Source: Hypericibacter adhaerens (lineage in GTDB: Bacteria > Pseudomonadota > Alphaproteobacteria > Dongiales > Dongiaceae). Taken from it: DNA of 64,000 nucleotides. Both the position numbers and the translations under genes were made by a program. Below, in pieces: positions 27,083 to 36,508 of the stretch (within the stretch, counting starts at the first letter, position 1; each line of letters opens with the position of its first letter). The notes under the pieces were generated by a model. That model saw only the letters and a program-made list of their open reading frames with translations, did no database searches and had not been told where the DNA came from. The stretch covers positions 5,749,001-5,813,000 of the forward strand of contig NZ_CP042582.1 of the NCBI RefSeq assembly GCF_008728835.1, given 5' to 3'.

Positions 27083-27967
27083 ATGGCGATCCTGGCCGGC
27101 CGGCACTCAAAAGTCCTCGTCTGCGGCATCGCCAATCCGCTGGCGCGATTCCAATGCGAGGAGATGCTGCGCCACGGCACGCAGGTCAGCGGTGTCGTCG
27201 GCTTGGAGAGCGACGTCGCCGGCTGGGTCTCTCCGCCTCTCCCCATCTTCATCGATCCCGCCGTGGCGGCAGAAGCCTCGGGCGCCGATCTCGCGATGGT
27301 CTTCACGCCGCCTCTGGAAGTGAAGGCCGTGGTGAGCGCATTGATCGCGGCGCGCACGCCCGTCGTGGTCTGCCTTACCGAGCATGTGCCGGTTCACGAC
27401 GCCGTCGTTCTCCGCCACTTGGCGAAACGCGCGGGGACCCTCCTGATCGGCCCGAATTCCAGCGGCCTCCTGTCGCCCGGCCGCGCCAAAGCGGGATTTT
27501 TCGTCGAGGATATCTGCCAACCGGGCCCCGTCGGCCTGGTGGCCAAAAGCGGCTCGCTGGCCTATGCGGTGATGTCCGAGCTGAAGAGCGCCGGGCTCGG
27601 CATCAGCACCGTGGTCTCGATCGGCGGCGATGCCGTGAAGGGCGCCGATTTCCGCGACATCCTGGCTCTCTTCGCCGCCGACCCGGAGACGCGGGCGATC
27701 GTGATGCTGGGCGAGATCGGCGGAAACGACGAGGAAAACGCGGCGGGCTGGCTGCATGAACACCCGATCGCAAAGCCGGTTGTCGGCTTCATCGCCGGCC
27801 GCTCGGTGCCGCCCGGTCAAGCCATGGGCCATGCCGGCGCGATTGCCCAACGCGGCCGCGGTGACTATGCCGCCAAATGCAGCGCTTTGGCGACGGCTGG
27901 GGTCGTTCTGGCACGCAACATCGGTGCTGTTCCTCGGCTGGTGGCCATGAATTTGGCTGTCGGCTGA
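27083..27967 (+). CDS. SucD-like CoA ligase alpha subunit
   Basis: This 294-residue protein has the CoA-binding Rossmann start VLVCGIANPLARFQCEEML, FTPPLEVKAVVSALI, GPNSSGLLSPGRAKAGFF (equivalent to GPNCPGIITP), VSIGGDAVKGADFRDILALF, and the phosphohistidine loop MGHAGAI with the active-site His retained. The frame is open for 22 further codons upstream, but the ATG at 27083, two bases after the SucC-like stop, gives the normal N-terminus. With the beta subunit it should form an ATP- or GTP-dependent acid:CoA ligase. Some such pairs (malate-CoA ligase, citryl-CoA synthetase) work with a lyase, which makes the nearby citrate-synthase-like gene notable. Confidence 0.87.
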   Translation: MAILAGRHSKVLVCGIANPLARFQCEEMLRHGTQVSGVVGLESDVAGWVSPPLPIFIDPAVAAEASGADLAMVFTPPLEVKAVVSALIAARTPVVVCLTEHVPVHDAVVLRHLAKRAGTLLIGPNSSGLLSPGRAKAGFFVEDICQPGPVGLVAKSGSLAYAVMSELKSAGLGISTVVSIGGDAVKGADFRDILALFAADPETRAIVMLGEIGGNDEENAAGWLHEHPIAKPVVGFIAGRSVPPGQAMGHAGAIAQRGRGDYAAKCSALATAGVVLARNIGAVPRLVAMNLAVG

Positions 27968-28047
27968 ATGCCAGGAGCTCGAGAAGGTCGCTCGAGGCTG
28001 CCGACGCAAAGCGTTCGCGCCTTTCGCGGAGGGTGGTGTGTGCGGGA

Positions 28048-28560
28048 TCAGCCCCGATCCACCGCCTGATGGAGCTCGCGATAGGCGCGGACGAGCTGGT
28101 CCAGGCTGAAGGCGCGATTTCGGCCGCTGGGATTGGGCAGCACCCAGGTCGCGGCACCGCCGAAGGCTGCCGCTTGTGAACCCCAGTCGATCTGCCGCTG
28201 GCCGGAGAGCGCGGAATAGGCGGCTTTGCCGAGAAAGGCGACGAACCGCGGCGCGTAGCGCCGGATCTTCCGTTCGAATTGCGCGGCGGCGGCGGCGAAG
28301 TCTCGCGTGGATAGCTCGTCCGCCCGCGCGGTCGCTCGCGCCACCACCGCCGTCAGGCCGCAGCGGTAGGTGAGGATCGTGCGATCGTTCTCGGGCGAGA
28401 TTTCCTGCGGTGTGAAACCGGCAAGGTGGATCACCCGCCAGAAGCGATTGCTTCTCCGGACAAAATGATGCCCGGCGACGGCCGCCGAGAGCGCGGGATT
28501 GATCCCGCAGAAGATCACGGCAAGGTCCTTCGCGAGGATGTCTTCGAGCGAGCCGGCCAT
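28048..28560 (-). CDS. mug: G/U mismatch-specific uracil-DNA glycosylase
   Basis: This 170-residue protein aligns along its full length with Mug. It has VIFCGINPALSAAVAG (catalytic Asn in GINP), RRSNRFWRVIHLAGF, TYRCGLTAVVARATARADEL and the DNA-contact motif WVLPNPSGRN. It removes uracil or ethenocytosine from mismatches in double-stranded DNA. The frame is open upstream to 28659, but the ATG at 28560 gives the family's normal start. It sits convergently after the SucD-like gene, with an 80-base gap, and marks the end of the catabolic region. Confidence 0.9.
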   Translation of the reverse strand: MAGSLEDILAKDLAVIFCGINPALSAAVAGHHFVRRSNRFWRVIHLAGFTPQEISPENDRTILTYRCGLTAVVARATARADELSTRDFAAAAAQFERKIRRYAPRFVAFLGKAAYSALSGQRQIDWGSQAAAFGGAATWVLPNPSGRNRAFSLDQLVRAYRELHQAVDRG

Positions 28561-28678
28561 CTTTTGTCCCACAACCTCGTCGGAGCCAAACCGACCGCGT
28601 GCCGATCGCCTCACCCGCGGGCACGGACCGCATCGTGCCGGCGATCGCCAAGAATGCAACCGGCCGCGATCGGCCCCG

Positions 28679-31600
28679 TCAGCGCCGGCGGCGGAGACGG
28701 TTGATGACCCGTGCCAGCGCCGGCAGCCGGCGGACCAGCCGGCGCAAGGGGGCCGTCAGGCGATAGGAAAGGCTGTTCTCGAGCGCGTGGATGCGCGTCT
28801 CGAGGGCGAGCAGCTCCACCGGCCGGGGCGACGGGGCGGCGGTAATCCGGATCTTCTCCAGCGGAGGGCGGTCACGGGTCTCCCAGTTCTCGAAAGCCTC
28901 GTTGTAGAAATCGATCAATTCGGCGCGCACATACTCTTCCCGCGCGATCAGCCCGACGCTGCGATGGGCCCGGCGCAGGATCTCCTCGGCCTGGTCGGGC
29001 GGCAACGACGCGGCCATATGAACGGCTTCGGCCAAGGCCGGCGCATCGTGGCCTCCGGCCAGGATGCCCCCGTAGCGGTGGCGCAGAATCTCTCCGATCC
29101 CGCCGACGTCGGTCGTCACCACCATCAGGCCCGCGGCCATGGCCTGCAGCACGGTCTGCGGCATCGACTCGTCGGTCGATGCCATCAGCAGGATCTGGCA
29201 GCGCCCCTGGTAGAAGTGCTCCGGCTTGTCGATGAAGCCGTGGATCGTCACCCGATCCTGGAGCCCCAGCGAAAGGATCGCCTTGCGGCAGGCATCGGGA
29301 TAGTCCGGCACGATCCGGTCGTAGCCGATGATGTCCAACGTCACATCCAGTCCCTGCCGTGCCAGGAGCCCGACGGCGCGGATCGCCTCGAGCTGATTCT
29401 TGCGAGGTTGGAGCGTGCCCGACATCAGCAGATGCAGACCGGAGCCCGGCTCGCGGCGGCGCGACAGGTTGGCTGGGAACGCATCGAAATAGGCCGGTTC
29501 GACCGGGCAGACGATCCGCCGGACGGGCTTGTGCATCGCTTGCGCCCAGTCGCGCGCATAGCGGAGCGAGGAACAGTGGATCGCGTCGGCGATATTCCAG
29601 GCCGCGCCCTCCTCCATGGGCATGAACTGATGCAGGCTCACCGCCACCGGCACCTTGAGCGCCCCGCCGGCGAAGATCGCGGTCGGATTCCAGACCGCGG
29701 CATGAAGCAGGCCCACATCATGAGCCTCGATCTGGCGGGCCATGGTCTCGCCATCCTGCCGGTCCTTGTCGTCGGGCGTTCGATGCTCATCGCCGCCCAT
29801 CGGGCCGTCGGTATAGCCAATCCTCCAGCGGCTGGAGATCAGGGGCGCGTCGCCGCTGACACCGGCCCAGCGTTCCGCGAAGATCCTCCCATCCTCCTCG
29901 TTCGAGGCGCCGATCACGCCGACCAGCCTGAACCCCAGCGACCTCGCCATCTGCGCATGGCGCAGCAAATGCAGCGTCGCGCCGCCGAGAGAGGTTTCAT
30001 GGAAGACATAAGCGATGGCGCGCCGGCCCAGCCGGCGATGCAGGTCCGCCGCGTCGAAGCAGGCGGCAAAATCGACGAGCTGTCGCTCGGTCGCGTAGCG
30101 TTTCTGCGCGAAGGCCCGCGCCCGCTCGAGCATGGCGGCACGCCCGTCCCGCCCGAGCGCCTGTGCCCGCCCGAGCGCCGACCGCCATCCTTCGATCGTG
30201 TTGGGCGTCTTGAGACAGATATCGTCCGGCAGGCCCTGATAAGGAGGCGCGTCGGTGAAGATGCAGATGGCGCCGCTGGCGACGGCTTCGAGAAGTTTCA
30301 CCGGGCTCTTGCTGCGCGACGCCAGAAGCTGATCGTCCAGCGGGACCAGCATGATGTCGAACGAGGCCTGCAACAACCGCGATCGATAAAGATCATAGGA
30401 ATGGGTAAAGGGCTGCCAGGAGACCGGGCAGGGCAGGGATCCGAACGCGGCGGGATCCAGGCCCCAGAAATGAAACTCGATGGCGTCGGGTGCCGCCTCG
30501 GCGAAAGCGGCCAGCGCCGGCCATAGCGCCTGCAGGATCTCGCGGCGGACCGGCCCGCTCAGCACCGCCACGCTGAGCCGGTTTCCCCGGCTGTAGGGGC
30601 GCTCGCTCAGGAAGCGCAAGGGAATGTTGGTATCGAGCCTCAGCACGTGGGGATTGAGGGCGGCCATGTCGGCGTTGATCTGGTCGCTGTAGCCGATACA
30701 GGCGTGAGCTTCGCGAATCTGCGTCTCGATCGCGGCCCGGGCCGGCGTTCCCGGCGCCAGGAACCGATGCTCCGGACCCACCTCGTCGAACCGGAGCATG
30801 TTGTCGTCCATCAGATAGACGCAGGATCGATCCGCCTTCAGCGCGTTCAGCACCCTGGTGGTGCCGTCGGTGACCGTTCGGTACATGATCAGCGTGTCGG
30901 CACCGCTCCAGGCAACCGAACCGATCTCACGCTCGGGGACGAAGAAATTCGAATAGGGGCTGTCGTCGAGACGCGTGAAGTTCCGGATCGTGACATCGAT
31001 GCTGGTGGAGAAATCCGGCTTCACGACCGCCAGGGCCTTGCGCTTGCGACGCGAGACCATCGCCGGCAGCAGCGCCTCGGTGCGGGCATAGTCGTGCTGC
31101 GTGACGAGGAACGGAATGATCGACCGGCGCCGGATCTGGTCGACCTCCCGCTCCGAGAAGACCTGGCGCAGCATTGCCGTTCCGGCGACCTCATAGCGCC
31201 GGATGGCGGCCGGCTTGAGCGCTTCTTCGCGCGGGATCTCCAGATACTTGCGGTAGATCGTGTGGTCGTGCGGGATCGAGGTGCCGAGCGAGTTCGGCTG
31301 GAAAGCGCGCACCTTCGCGACGACCGCGTCGAGGAAGATGAAATCCGCAACGGCGCCGAACCGGAGCCAGAGATCGTAGTCGCTGTAGCGCCGGCAGACG
31401 ACATGCGGATCGTACATGCCGGCGATCTCGAACAACTCGATCGGGTGCAGGACGCTGTTGTTGGCGATGTAGTTGCCGCCGACGAGCCGGCCATAGTTGA
31501 AGGAGGCGCCGAGCCTGCGCGTGGTCTCGGGCTGCCCCGGCGGCGCGGCCTCGAGATCGGCAATGCCGTAGACGACGGACGGCTTCTCGCGCCCCTCGAT

Positions 31601-31984
31601 CGCCTCGACCCTGATCTTCAGGCTTTCCGGCGTCCAGAGATCGTCGTCGAACTGATACCCGATCAGCCGCCCCCGGGCGGCCATCGCCGCCTGATTCACG
31701 CGCAACGCGGGCAAGCCGCTGTTCCTGCGGTACCGATGCACCGTCACGCGTGGATCGGCGCGTCGATACTCGTTCAGGATGTCGGCGGTGCCGTCGCGCG
31801 ACCCGTCGTCGACGACGATGAGCTCGAAATCGCCATAGCTCTGCGACAGCACGCTGTCGATGGCGCTCCCGAGCATGCGCTCGGCACGAGCGTAGGTCGG
31901 AAGAACGATCGAGACGGTGGGGGCGTTGGGAGCATCGGCCCGGCGGTCGACGACGAGATCCTGGAAAAAATCCTCAAATCGCAT
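28679..31984 (-). CDS. large bifunctional glycosyltransferase (GT2 plus GT4-type domains)
   Basis: This 1101-residue protein combines two glycosyltransferase modules. Residues 20-250 are a GT2 domain (TVSIVLPTYARAERMLGSAI, LIVVDDGSRDGTADIL, and GYQFDDDLWTPE with the metal-binding Asp cluster). Residues from about 700 form a GT-B/GT4 domain (MSGTLQPRKNQLEAIRAVG, VTIHGFIDKPEHFYQG, STDESMPQTVLQAMAAGLMVVTTDVGGIGEIL). The middle (about 330-620) resembles another degenerate GT-B fold. There is no signal peptide, so it acts at the cytosolic face, probably building a surface polysaccharide. It is divergent from the acyltransferase gene. Donor and acceptor are unknown. Confidence 0.88.
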   Translation of the reverse strand: MRFEDFFQDLVVDRRADAPNAPTVSIVLPTYARAERMLGSAIDSVLSQSYGDFELIVVDDGSRDGTADILNEYRRADPRVTVHRYRRNSGLPALRVNQAAMAARGRLIGYQFDDDLWTPESLKIRVEAIEGREKPSVVYGIADLEAAPPGQPETTRRLGASFNYGRLVGGNYIANNSVLHPIELFEIAGMYDPHVVCRRYSDYDLWLRFGAVADFIFLDAVVAKVRAFQPNSLGTSIPHDHTIYRKYLEIPREEALKPAAIRRYEVAGTAMLRQVFSEREVDQIRRRSIIPFLVTQHDYARTEALLPAMVSRRKRKALAVVKPDFSTSIDVTIRNFTRLDDSPYSNFFVPEREIGSVAWSGADTLIMYRTVTDGTTRVLNALKADRSCVYLMDDNMLRFDEVGPEHRFLAPGTPARAAIETQIREAHACIGYSDQINADMAALNPHVLRLDTNIPLRFLSERPYSRGNRLSVAVLSGPVRREILQALWPALAAFAEAAPDAIEFHFWGLDPAAFGSLPCPVSWQPFTHSYDLYRSRLLQASFDIMLVPLDDQLLASRSKSPVKLLEAVASGAICIFTDAPPYQGLPDDICLKTPNTIEGWRSALGRAQALGRDGRAAMLERARAFAQKRYATERQLVDFAACFDAADLHRRLGRRAIAYVFHETSLGGATLHLLRHAQMARSLGFRLVGVIGASNEEDGRIFAERWAGVSGDAPLISSRWRIGYTDGPMGGDEHRTPDDKDRQDGETMARQIEAHDVGLLHAAVWNPTAIFAGGALKVPVAVSLHQFMPMEEGAAWNIADAIHCSSLRYARDWAQAMHKPVRRIVCPVEPAYFDAFPANLSRRREPGSGLHLLMSGTLQPRKNQLEAIRAVGLLARQGLDVTLDIIGYDRIVPDYPDACRKAILSLGLQDRVTIHGFIDKPEHFYQGRCQILLMASTDESMPQTVLQAMAAGLMVVTTDVGGIGEILRHRYGGILAGGHDAPALAEAVHMAASLPPDQAEEILRRAHRSVGLIAREEYVRAELIDFYNEAFENWETRDRPPLEKIRITAAPSPRPVELLALETRIHALENSLSYRLTAPLRRLVRRLPALARVINRLRRRR

Positions 31985-32195
31985 TCTTGGTGCCCAACCG
32001 GGACGTTCGATATCGGTCGACAGTAGTCGACCCGACGCAAGGGGCGCAACGGCCGAGGGCCTCGCGGGCGCGGTTTCGATACCGACCCGTCGACAACCCG
32101 TCGTTGCGTTCGTTGACAGGAATCGTCCCGCGCTGGCACTATGGGCTATTCGACGAACTCCTCCCGGTCCGCTCTCTCCGAGCGCTCATCGCTCA

Positions 32196-33290
32196 TTGAA
32201 TCAATCCTCCGGACTTTTTCGCTTCCGCGGAATCCAGTGCTTGCGAGCGATCGCGGCGACCCTGGTGCTCGCTCAGCATGCCGTTTATTTCGCGGGGCTG
32301 ACCGAAGGCGAAGACATGATGGCGTTTCGCTATCTCTATGTCGGAGCCATCGGGGTCTTCTTGTTCTTCATGATCTCGGGCTTCGTCATGGCCCTGCAGA
32401 CCGGCCAGCCGGCCCGGCGTTTCGCGCTGCACCGTCTCCTGCGGATCTATCCCGGCTACCTGCTGGCGTCGTTCGTCAATCTGCTGCTTCTGGCGCTCTT
32501 CTTGCCGGGCGCCCTGCAGGATCCTCGCTTCGAGATTTCTCTCCTGCTGCTGCCCAGCGGCAGCTTGAGCCCGATGCTCCAGGTTCCTTATTGGTCGCTG
32601 ATCTACGAGATCGTCTTCTATTTTCTGCTGTTTCTTGCAATAGCGCTGAAGCTCCGACCCGCGATCCAGACGGCCTTCATGCTGGTCTGGGCCCTCTTGA
32701 TTCTGATGGCGCCGGCCTTGAGCGTTCGCAGCGACTTCTGGGCCTCGGCCGGTGCCGGGACCATCCTGTTCTCCCCCTTCAATCTCTATTTCATCGGCGG
32801 GTTCCTTCTGTGCGGCGCCCTGCAGCACGGACGGCGTTTTGCCCTCGCCTTGTGGCTGGCGATGATCCTTGTGGAATCCCTGTGGCGGGGCGCCGTGATG
32901 AACGAGTTCCACATCAGGCTCATTCTCTGTGGCGGCGCCGGTCTCGCCCTTGCCAGCCTGCTGCCCTGGATTCCATGGCCGCGCCTTCTGGCCCGGATCG
33001 GCGACTGGTCCTACGGTCTCTATCTGGTGCATCTGCCGATCATCGTCGCCCTCTATCAGCTTCTGAAGGACGATGGCCCGGGGTTCTGGCCGGCGTTCGC
33101 CATCTTCTTTGGCGCCGGCCTCGCCGGCGGGAGCGCCTTCGGCGGTCTTGAATATTGGCTTTATCGCCGCTCCCTGCGTCCGCTGGCCGATCGGCTTTCC
33201 GGCAAGTCCGTTTCTTCCGGAGCCCGCGATCGGGGGACCGGCCCGGTCTCGACGGTCGTCCCGGCGGTGACAGCCTCTCCCCGTTCCTGA
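32196..33290 (+). CDS. acyltransferase 3 family membrane protein (OafA/NodX-like)
   Basis: This integral membrane acyltransferase has the N-terminal family motif FRFRGIQCLRAIAATLVLAQHAVYF, with the catalytic His in the first membrane helix, FFMISGFVMAL, and about ten hydrophobic segments ending with DWSYGLYLVHLPIIVALYQLL. Members O-acetylate surface glycans or lipids using acyl-CoA. The frame is open far upstream (to 31917), but the only plausible start giving a normal N-terminus is TTG 32196 (364 residues). It lacks a convincing ribosome binding site, so the exact start is uncertain. It fits with the flanking glycosyltransferases. Confidence 0.82.
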   Translation: MNQSSGLFRFRGIQCLRAIAATLVLAQHAVYFAGLTEGEDMMAFRYLYVGAIGVFLFFMISGFVMALQTGQPARRFALHRLLRIYPGYLLASFVNLLLLALFLPGALQDPRFEISLLLLPSGSLSPMLQVPYWSLIYEIVFYFLLFLAIALKLRPAIQTAFMLVWALLILMAPALSVRSDFWASAGAGTILFSPFNLYFIGGFLLCGALQHGRRFALALWLAMILVESLWRGAVMNEFHIRLILCGGAGLALASLLPWIPWPRLLARIGDWSYGLYLVHLPIIVALYQLLKDDGPGFWPAFAIFFGAGLAGGSAFGGLEYWLYRRSLRPLADRLSGKSVSSGARDRGTGPVSTVVPAVTASPRS

Positions 33291-33368
33291 TCGTTGCGGC
33301 GCGCCCGCCCGGCTCCGGGAACGCGGCGCCCTTTGGACTTGATCACGGAGATGCCGACAGGACGGCGA

Positions 33369-34073
33369 TCAGAGTTGCGGCCGCCACTCTTGGGCGGCGG
33401 CCTCGGCACCATCGATCTCTTCGGGCGACAGCGTCGGCGCGACCGCATCGATCGCCTGCAAGGCATCCTCGTTGCCGCCATTGGCCGCCAGGCGGAACCA
33501 CGTATAGGCCGCCTTCATATCCACCGGTACGCCTTCGCCGCGCGCATAGACCAGCCCGAGATTGTATTGGGCGATCGCCAGGCCCTTGTTCGCGGCGGCC
33601 GTGAACCAGTTCAGGGCGGCTTTCGGATCGCCCTTCATGCCATCGCCGCTCCAGGCCATGGCGCCCAGATTGTTCATCGCCTGCGCGTTGCCATGCTCTG
33701 CCGCCCGGCGGTACCAATCCGATGCGGTGGAGAGGCTCCGGGTCACGCCCCGCCCCTGCGCATAGAGATCGCCCAGCGCCAGCTCCGCGTCAGGGTAGCC
33801 CTGGACCGCCGCCTTCTCGAACCATTGCCGGGCCGAGGAATAATCGACCGGCAGGCCGGCGCCCTCCCGATAGATCGATCCGAGCTTGTACTGGGCGGCC
33901 GGGTCGCCGGCCTCGGCCAAAGGCTTCAGCAAGGCCAGGGCGCTTGCCCAGTCGCCTTTGGCCATCGCGGCGGCGGCTTCGTCGAGCTCGGCTCCCGCCG
34001 CTCGTGCCGTCGAGGCGGCGGCAAGGAGGAGCATTGTCAACAGGAACGCCACCCGCGCCGCACGCCACCGCAT
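33369..34073 (-). CDS. secreted Sel1-repeat (TPR-like) protein
   Basis: This 234-residue protein has a clear Sec signal peptide (MRWRAARVAFLLTMLLLAAA, cleavage near ARAAGAEL) and then about five Sel1-like repeats of 36 residues (for example AQYKLGSIYREGAGLPVDYS, AMNNLGAMAWSGDG, AQYNLGLVYARGEGVPVDM). Such repeats mediate protein-protein contacts in the periplasm and are frequent near exopolysaccharide genes. It is convergent with the acyltransferase gene. No catalytic residues are expected. The 212-base spacer on its right shows no recognised signal. Confidence 0.9.
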   Translation of the reverse strand: MRWRAARVAFLLTMLLLAAASTARAAGAELDEAAAAMAKGDWASALALLKPLAEAGDPAAQYKLGSIYREGAGLPVDYSSARQWFEKAAVQGYPDAELALGDLYAQGRGVTRSLSTASDWYRRAAEHGNAQAMNNLGAMAWSGDGMKGDPKAALNWFTAAANKGLAIAQYNLGLVYARGEGVPVDMKAAYTWFRLAANGGNEDALQAIDAVAPTLSPEEIDGAEAAAQEWRPQL

Positions 34074-34285
34074 CGCCTATACCGAACCCCCCGTTTCCGG
34101 TCCGGCAGGCGGGGCTTGCGTTCCGACATCGAGCCAGCAGCAGGTTCTCAATCGTTTGCCCATTCCGTCTCGGCCAAGCAAATCGAGATTATCGAAACTT
34201 CGGCGAGTCGCGAAGAAGGCCGGACGGGTGCCTGAAATCCGGCCCGACTGCATCGAGGCGCGAACGGGCCCGCGGCCCCGATTGG

Positions 34286-36460
34286 TCAGCGGCCCAGCAA
34301 AGCCCGCCCGGCGTGACGGGCGAGGTTGACAAGCCGGCGCAGCTTCATGGCCAGCTTGAAGGCCCGAGAATTGAGCTGAATGGCGGCCTGGTCGGCGACA
34401 TAAAACAGCCTTGCATATTCGCTATGGAGCCGGGCCTGGTGGCTCAGGGCATCCGCCGGGCGGGTCGCCTCGCAGATTGATTGAAGGACCCGCTGGCTCG
34501 CTTCCGGATCGAAGCGCTTCACGCAGAATCTCTCGAGCCGGCGGAGCAGCTCGACCCGGCGATCCGGATCCGATGCCCCTTCCAGGACCGTGACAAGGTT
34601 CGCCGCGCCCGGGGCGGCTTTCAGCACGCCGTCATCCTCGCCGATCCCGTGAAAGGCCGCCTCGTCGCAAACGACCGGAACCGCGCCCAGATAGAGAGCG
34701 GTGAGAAGAAGGCCCGGGGCCTTGTGGTCGATATCGAGGCTCGTGCCTTCGGGATGTACCAGCAGATCGATGCCCAGCGCGCGCCAGCCCTGGATGAAGG
34801 CGTCATAGGAACTCGCCCGCGGGAGGGACCGCGAGGCCACGGGAGAAGGCGGCGGCGCCCAGCCGTCGGCTCCCGGATTCGAAGGCGCCGTGGCGACGAG
34901 CTCGACATCCCGATGCTGCGACAGGCGAAGCAGCGCGGGATAGAGGCTGTCCTGCAGCGACTTCCGGCGGAACCCGTCGTCGGTCAGGCCGATGCGCAAT
35001 TTGCCGAGATGCGGTTCGACCGCGACCCGGTGCGCCTTGTCCATCGTCGCGCGGTCGAATGCCGGTCCGAGCAGCCGCAGGTTGGCATGCAGGGCGTTCG
35101 CCTTGTAGCGCTCGACGAGCGCGGGCGATATTGCCAGCACGCCTTTGAAGACTTGCAAGGCTTGCTTGACGTCGTCCGGATCGGATGGCGCGCGTTCGGA
35201 GGAGCCCCGCGCCGGACGGATCGGATCCTCGTCGGCAAGCTGATAGACGTCGATCCCGAAATTCTTGCAGACGGCCATGGCGTGCCGGCACCTGTCCTCG
35301 AAGGGCATGCCGGCGACGATCAGCGCGTCGCAGAACAGGAGATGCCGTGTCTGAGACGCCTGCGGTGCGCGAAGGTCGATGAACCTCAGCTCTCCGCCGA
35401 ACCGGTCGCGGAGGGCGTCGAAGCAGAGAGAGGTCATCGCATCGAGGCTTCCGGCGACGCCGATGATGGGCCGATTGGATTGGGTCAGCCGCCGCTGGTC
35501 GGCATCGTCGGCAATCTGCGCCTTCCTCGCCCAGCTCTTGTCTTTGAAGAACTTCCGGACGTTGATGGTCGCCGCGGCGAGAGCGAAGGAGGTTTTTTCC
35601 GGAAGAGCCCAGACGTCGCGGTCCGGGAGTCTCGAAGGCAGAAGCGTCGCGTCGTCCCTCGAGCCATAGAACTCGGACATGACGTCCTGGAAGACGGGAT
35701 AGGTGCTCCCCAGGCTGTCGGAACGCGCCGAGCCGAATTCCCGCCCGATGAAGGCGGGAATCGGCACGATCGGAAAGCGCCGTTGCACACGCCGCCACAG
35801 ATCCCAATCGCAGTTCCGCGTCGCCATGATGTGCGGATCGTAGAAGCCGATCGTCTCGACGATCTGCCGCGGCATCAGAACCGAGGCGTTGGCAATGAAA
35901 TTCTCCTGCCAGAGCTGGGCGTAGGGGGGCAGCTCCTGTCCCAGCACGCGATGGACTCCGCTCCAGCCCACCATCTGGACATAACCATGAACGAGCGAAT
36001 CGGGGTTGGCGCGGGCTGCCGCGACCAATGCCTCGAAGGCGCCCGGTTCATAGATGAAATCGTCGAAGGCGAAGCCGATGAATTTCCCGCGCGATTTGAG
36101 ATAGGCTTCGAGCTCCGAAACCGCCGGAAGGCCGATATTCCGCGGATGCGTCAGGCAGCTGATCCGGCCGTCCCTGGCCATCCAGTTCCTGACGATCTCG
36201 GCGCTGCCGTCGGTCGACGCATCGTCGACGACGATGAGCTCGAAATCGCGAAAACTCTGCCGACAGATGCTCTCGATCGCCCGCTGCAGAAGGCCGTCGG
36301 CGCCGCGCCTGAAGGTCGGCAACAGGATCGAGAGCTCGGGCGAGGCGGTGCCATGACCGCCGCCGGGCGACCAGACGGTATCGGCGATGAGGTCCGCGAC
36401 CTTGATCGCGACGGTCGGCGGACGGCTCGCCTGGGCGGTGGATTGGGGGGCGTCCAACAT
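34286..36460 (-). CDS. glycosyltransferase (GT2 domain plus C-terminal GT-B-like domain)
   Basis: This 724-residue protein starts with about 45 linker residues, then a GT2 domain (LSILLPTFRRGADGLLQRAI, LIVVDDASTDGSAEIV, FIGFAFDDFIYEPGAFEAL with the Asp pair, about residues 43-270). The C-terminal 400 residues look like a degenerate GT-B glycosyltransferase fold (KLRIGLTDDGFRRKSL, HKAPGLLLTALYLGAVPVVCDE). It resembles a shortened version of the 1101-residue enzyme and probably acts in the same glycan pathway. The DegT aminotransferase and GNAT genes lie immediately upstream on the same strand, a 48-base gap from the GNAT stop. Confidence 0.85.
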   Translation of the reverse strand: MLDAPQSTAQASRPPTVAIKVADLIADTVWSPGGGHGTASPELSILLPTFRRGADGLLQRAIESICRQSFRDFELIVVDDASTDGSAEIVRNWMARDGRISCLTHPRNIGLPAVSELEAYLKSRGKFIGFAFDDFIYEPGAFEALVAAARANPDSLVHGYVQMVGWSGVHRVLGQELPPYAQLWQENFIANASVLMPRQIVETIGFYDPHIMATRNCDWDLWRRVQRRFPIVPIPAFIGREFGSARSDSLGSTYPVFQDVMSEFYGSRDDATLLPSRLPDRDVWALPEKTSFALAAATINVRKFFKDKSWARKAQIADDADQRRLTQSNRPIIGVAGSLDAMTSLCFDALRDRFGGELRFIDLRAPQASQTRHLLFCDALIVAGMPFEDRCRHAMAVCKNFGIDVYQLADEDPIRPARGSSERAPSDPDDVKQALQVFKGVLAISPALVERYKANALHANLRLLGPAFDRATMDKAHRVAVEPHLGKLRIGLTDDGFRRKSLQDSLYPALLRLSQHRDVELVATAPSNPGADGWAPPPSPVASRSLPRASSYDAFIQGWRALGIDLLVHPEGTSLDIDHKAPGLLLTALYLGAVPVVCDEAAFHGIGEDDGVLKAAPGAANLVTVLEGASDPDRRVELLRRLERFCVKRFDPEASQRVLQSICEATRPADALSHQARLHSEYARLFYVADQAAIQLNSRAFKLAMKLRRLVNLARHAGRALLGR

Positions 36461-36508
36461 GCGACCGATCCGGATCAGCTCAGCCGGGAAAAGCGGGATC
36501 GGGCATCG

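Noticed and set aside
31917-32195. N-terminal extension of the acyltransferase frame to 31917
   Set aside because: It would overlap the divergent glycosyltransferase start and encodes Arg/Ser-rich sequence without family resemblance. Conserved content begins at FRFRGIQCLRA.
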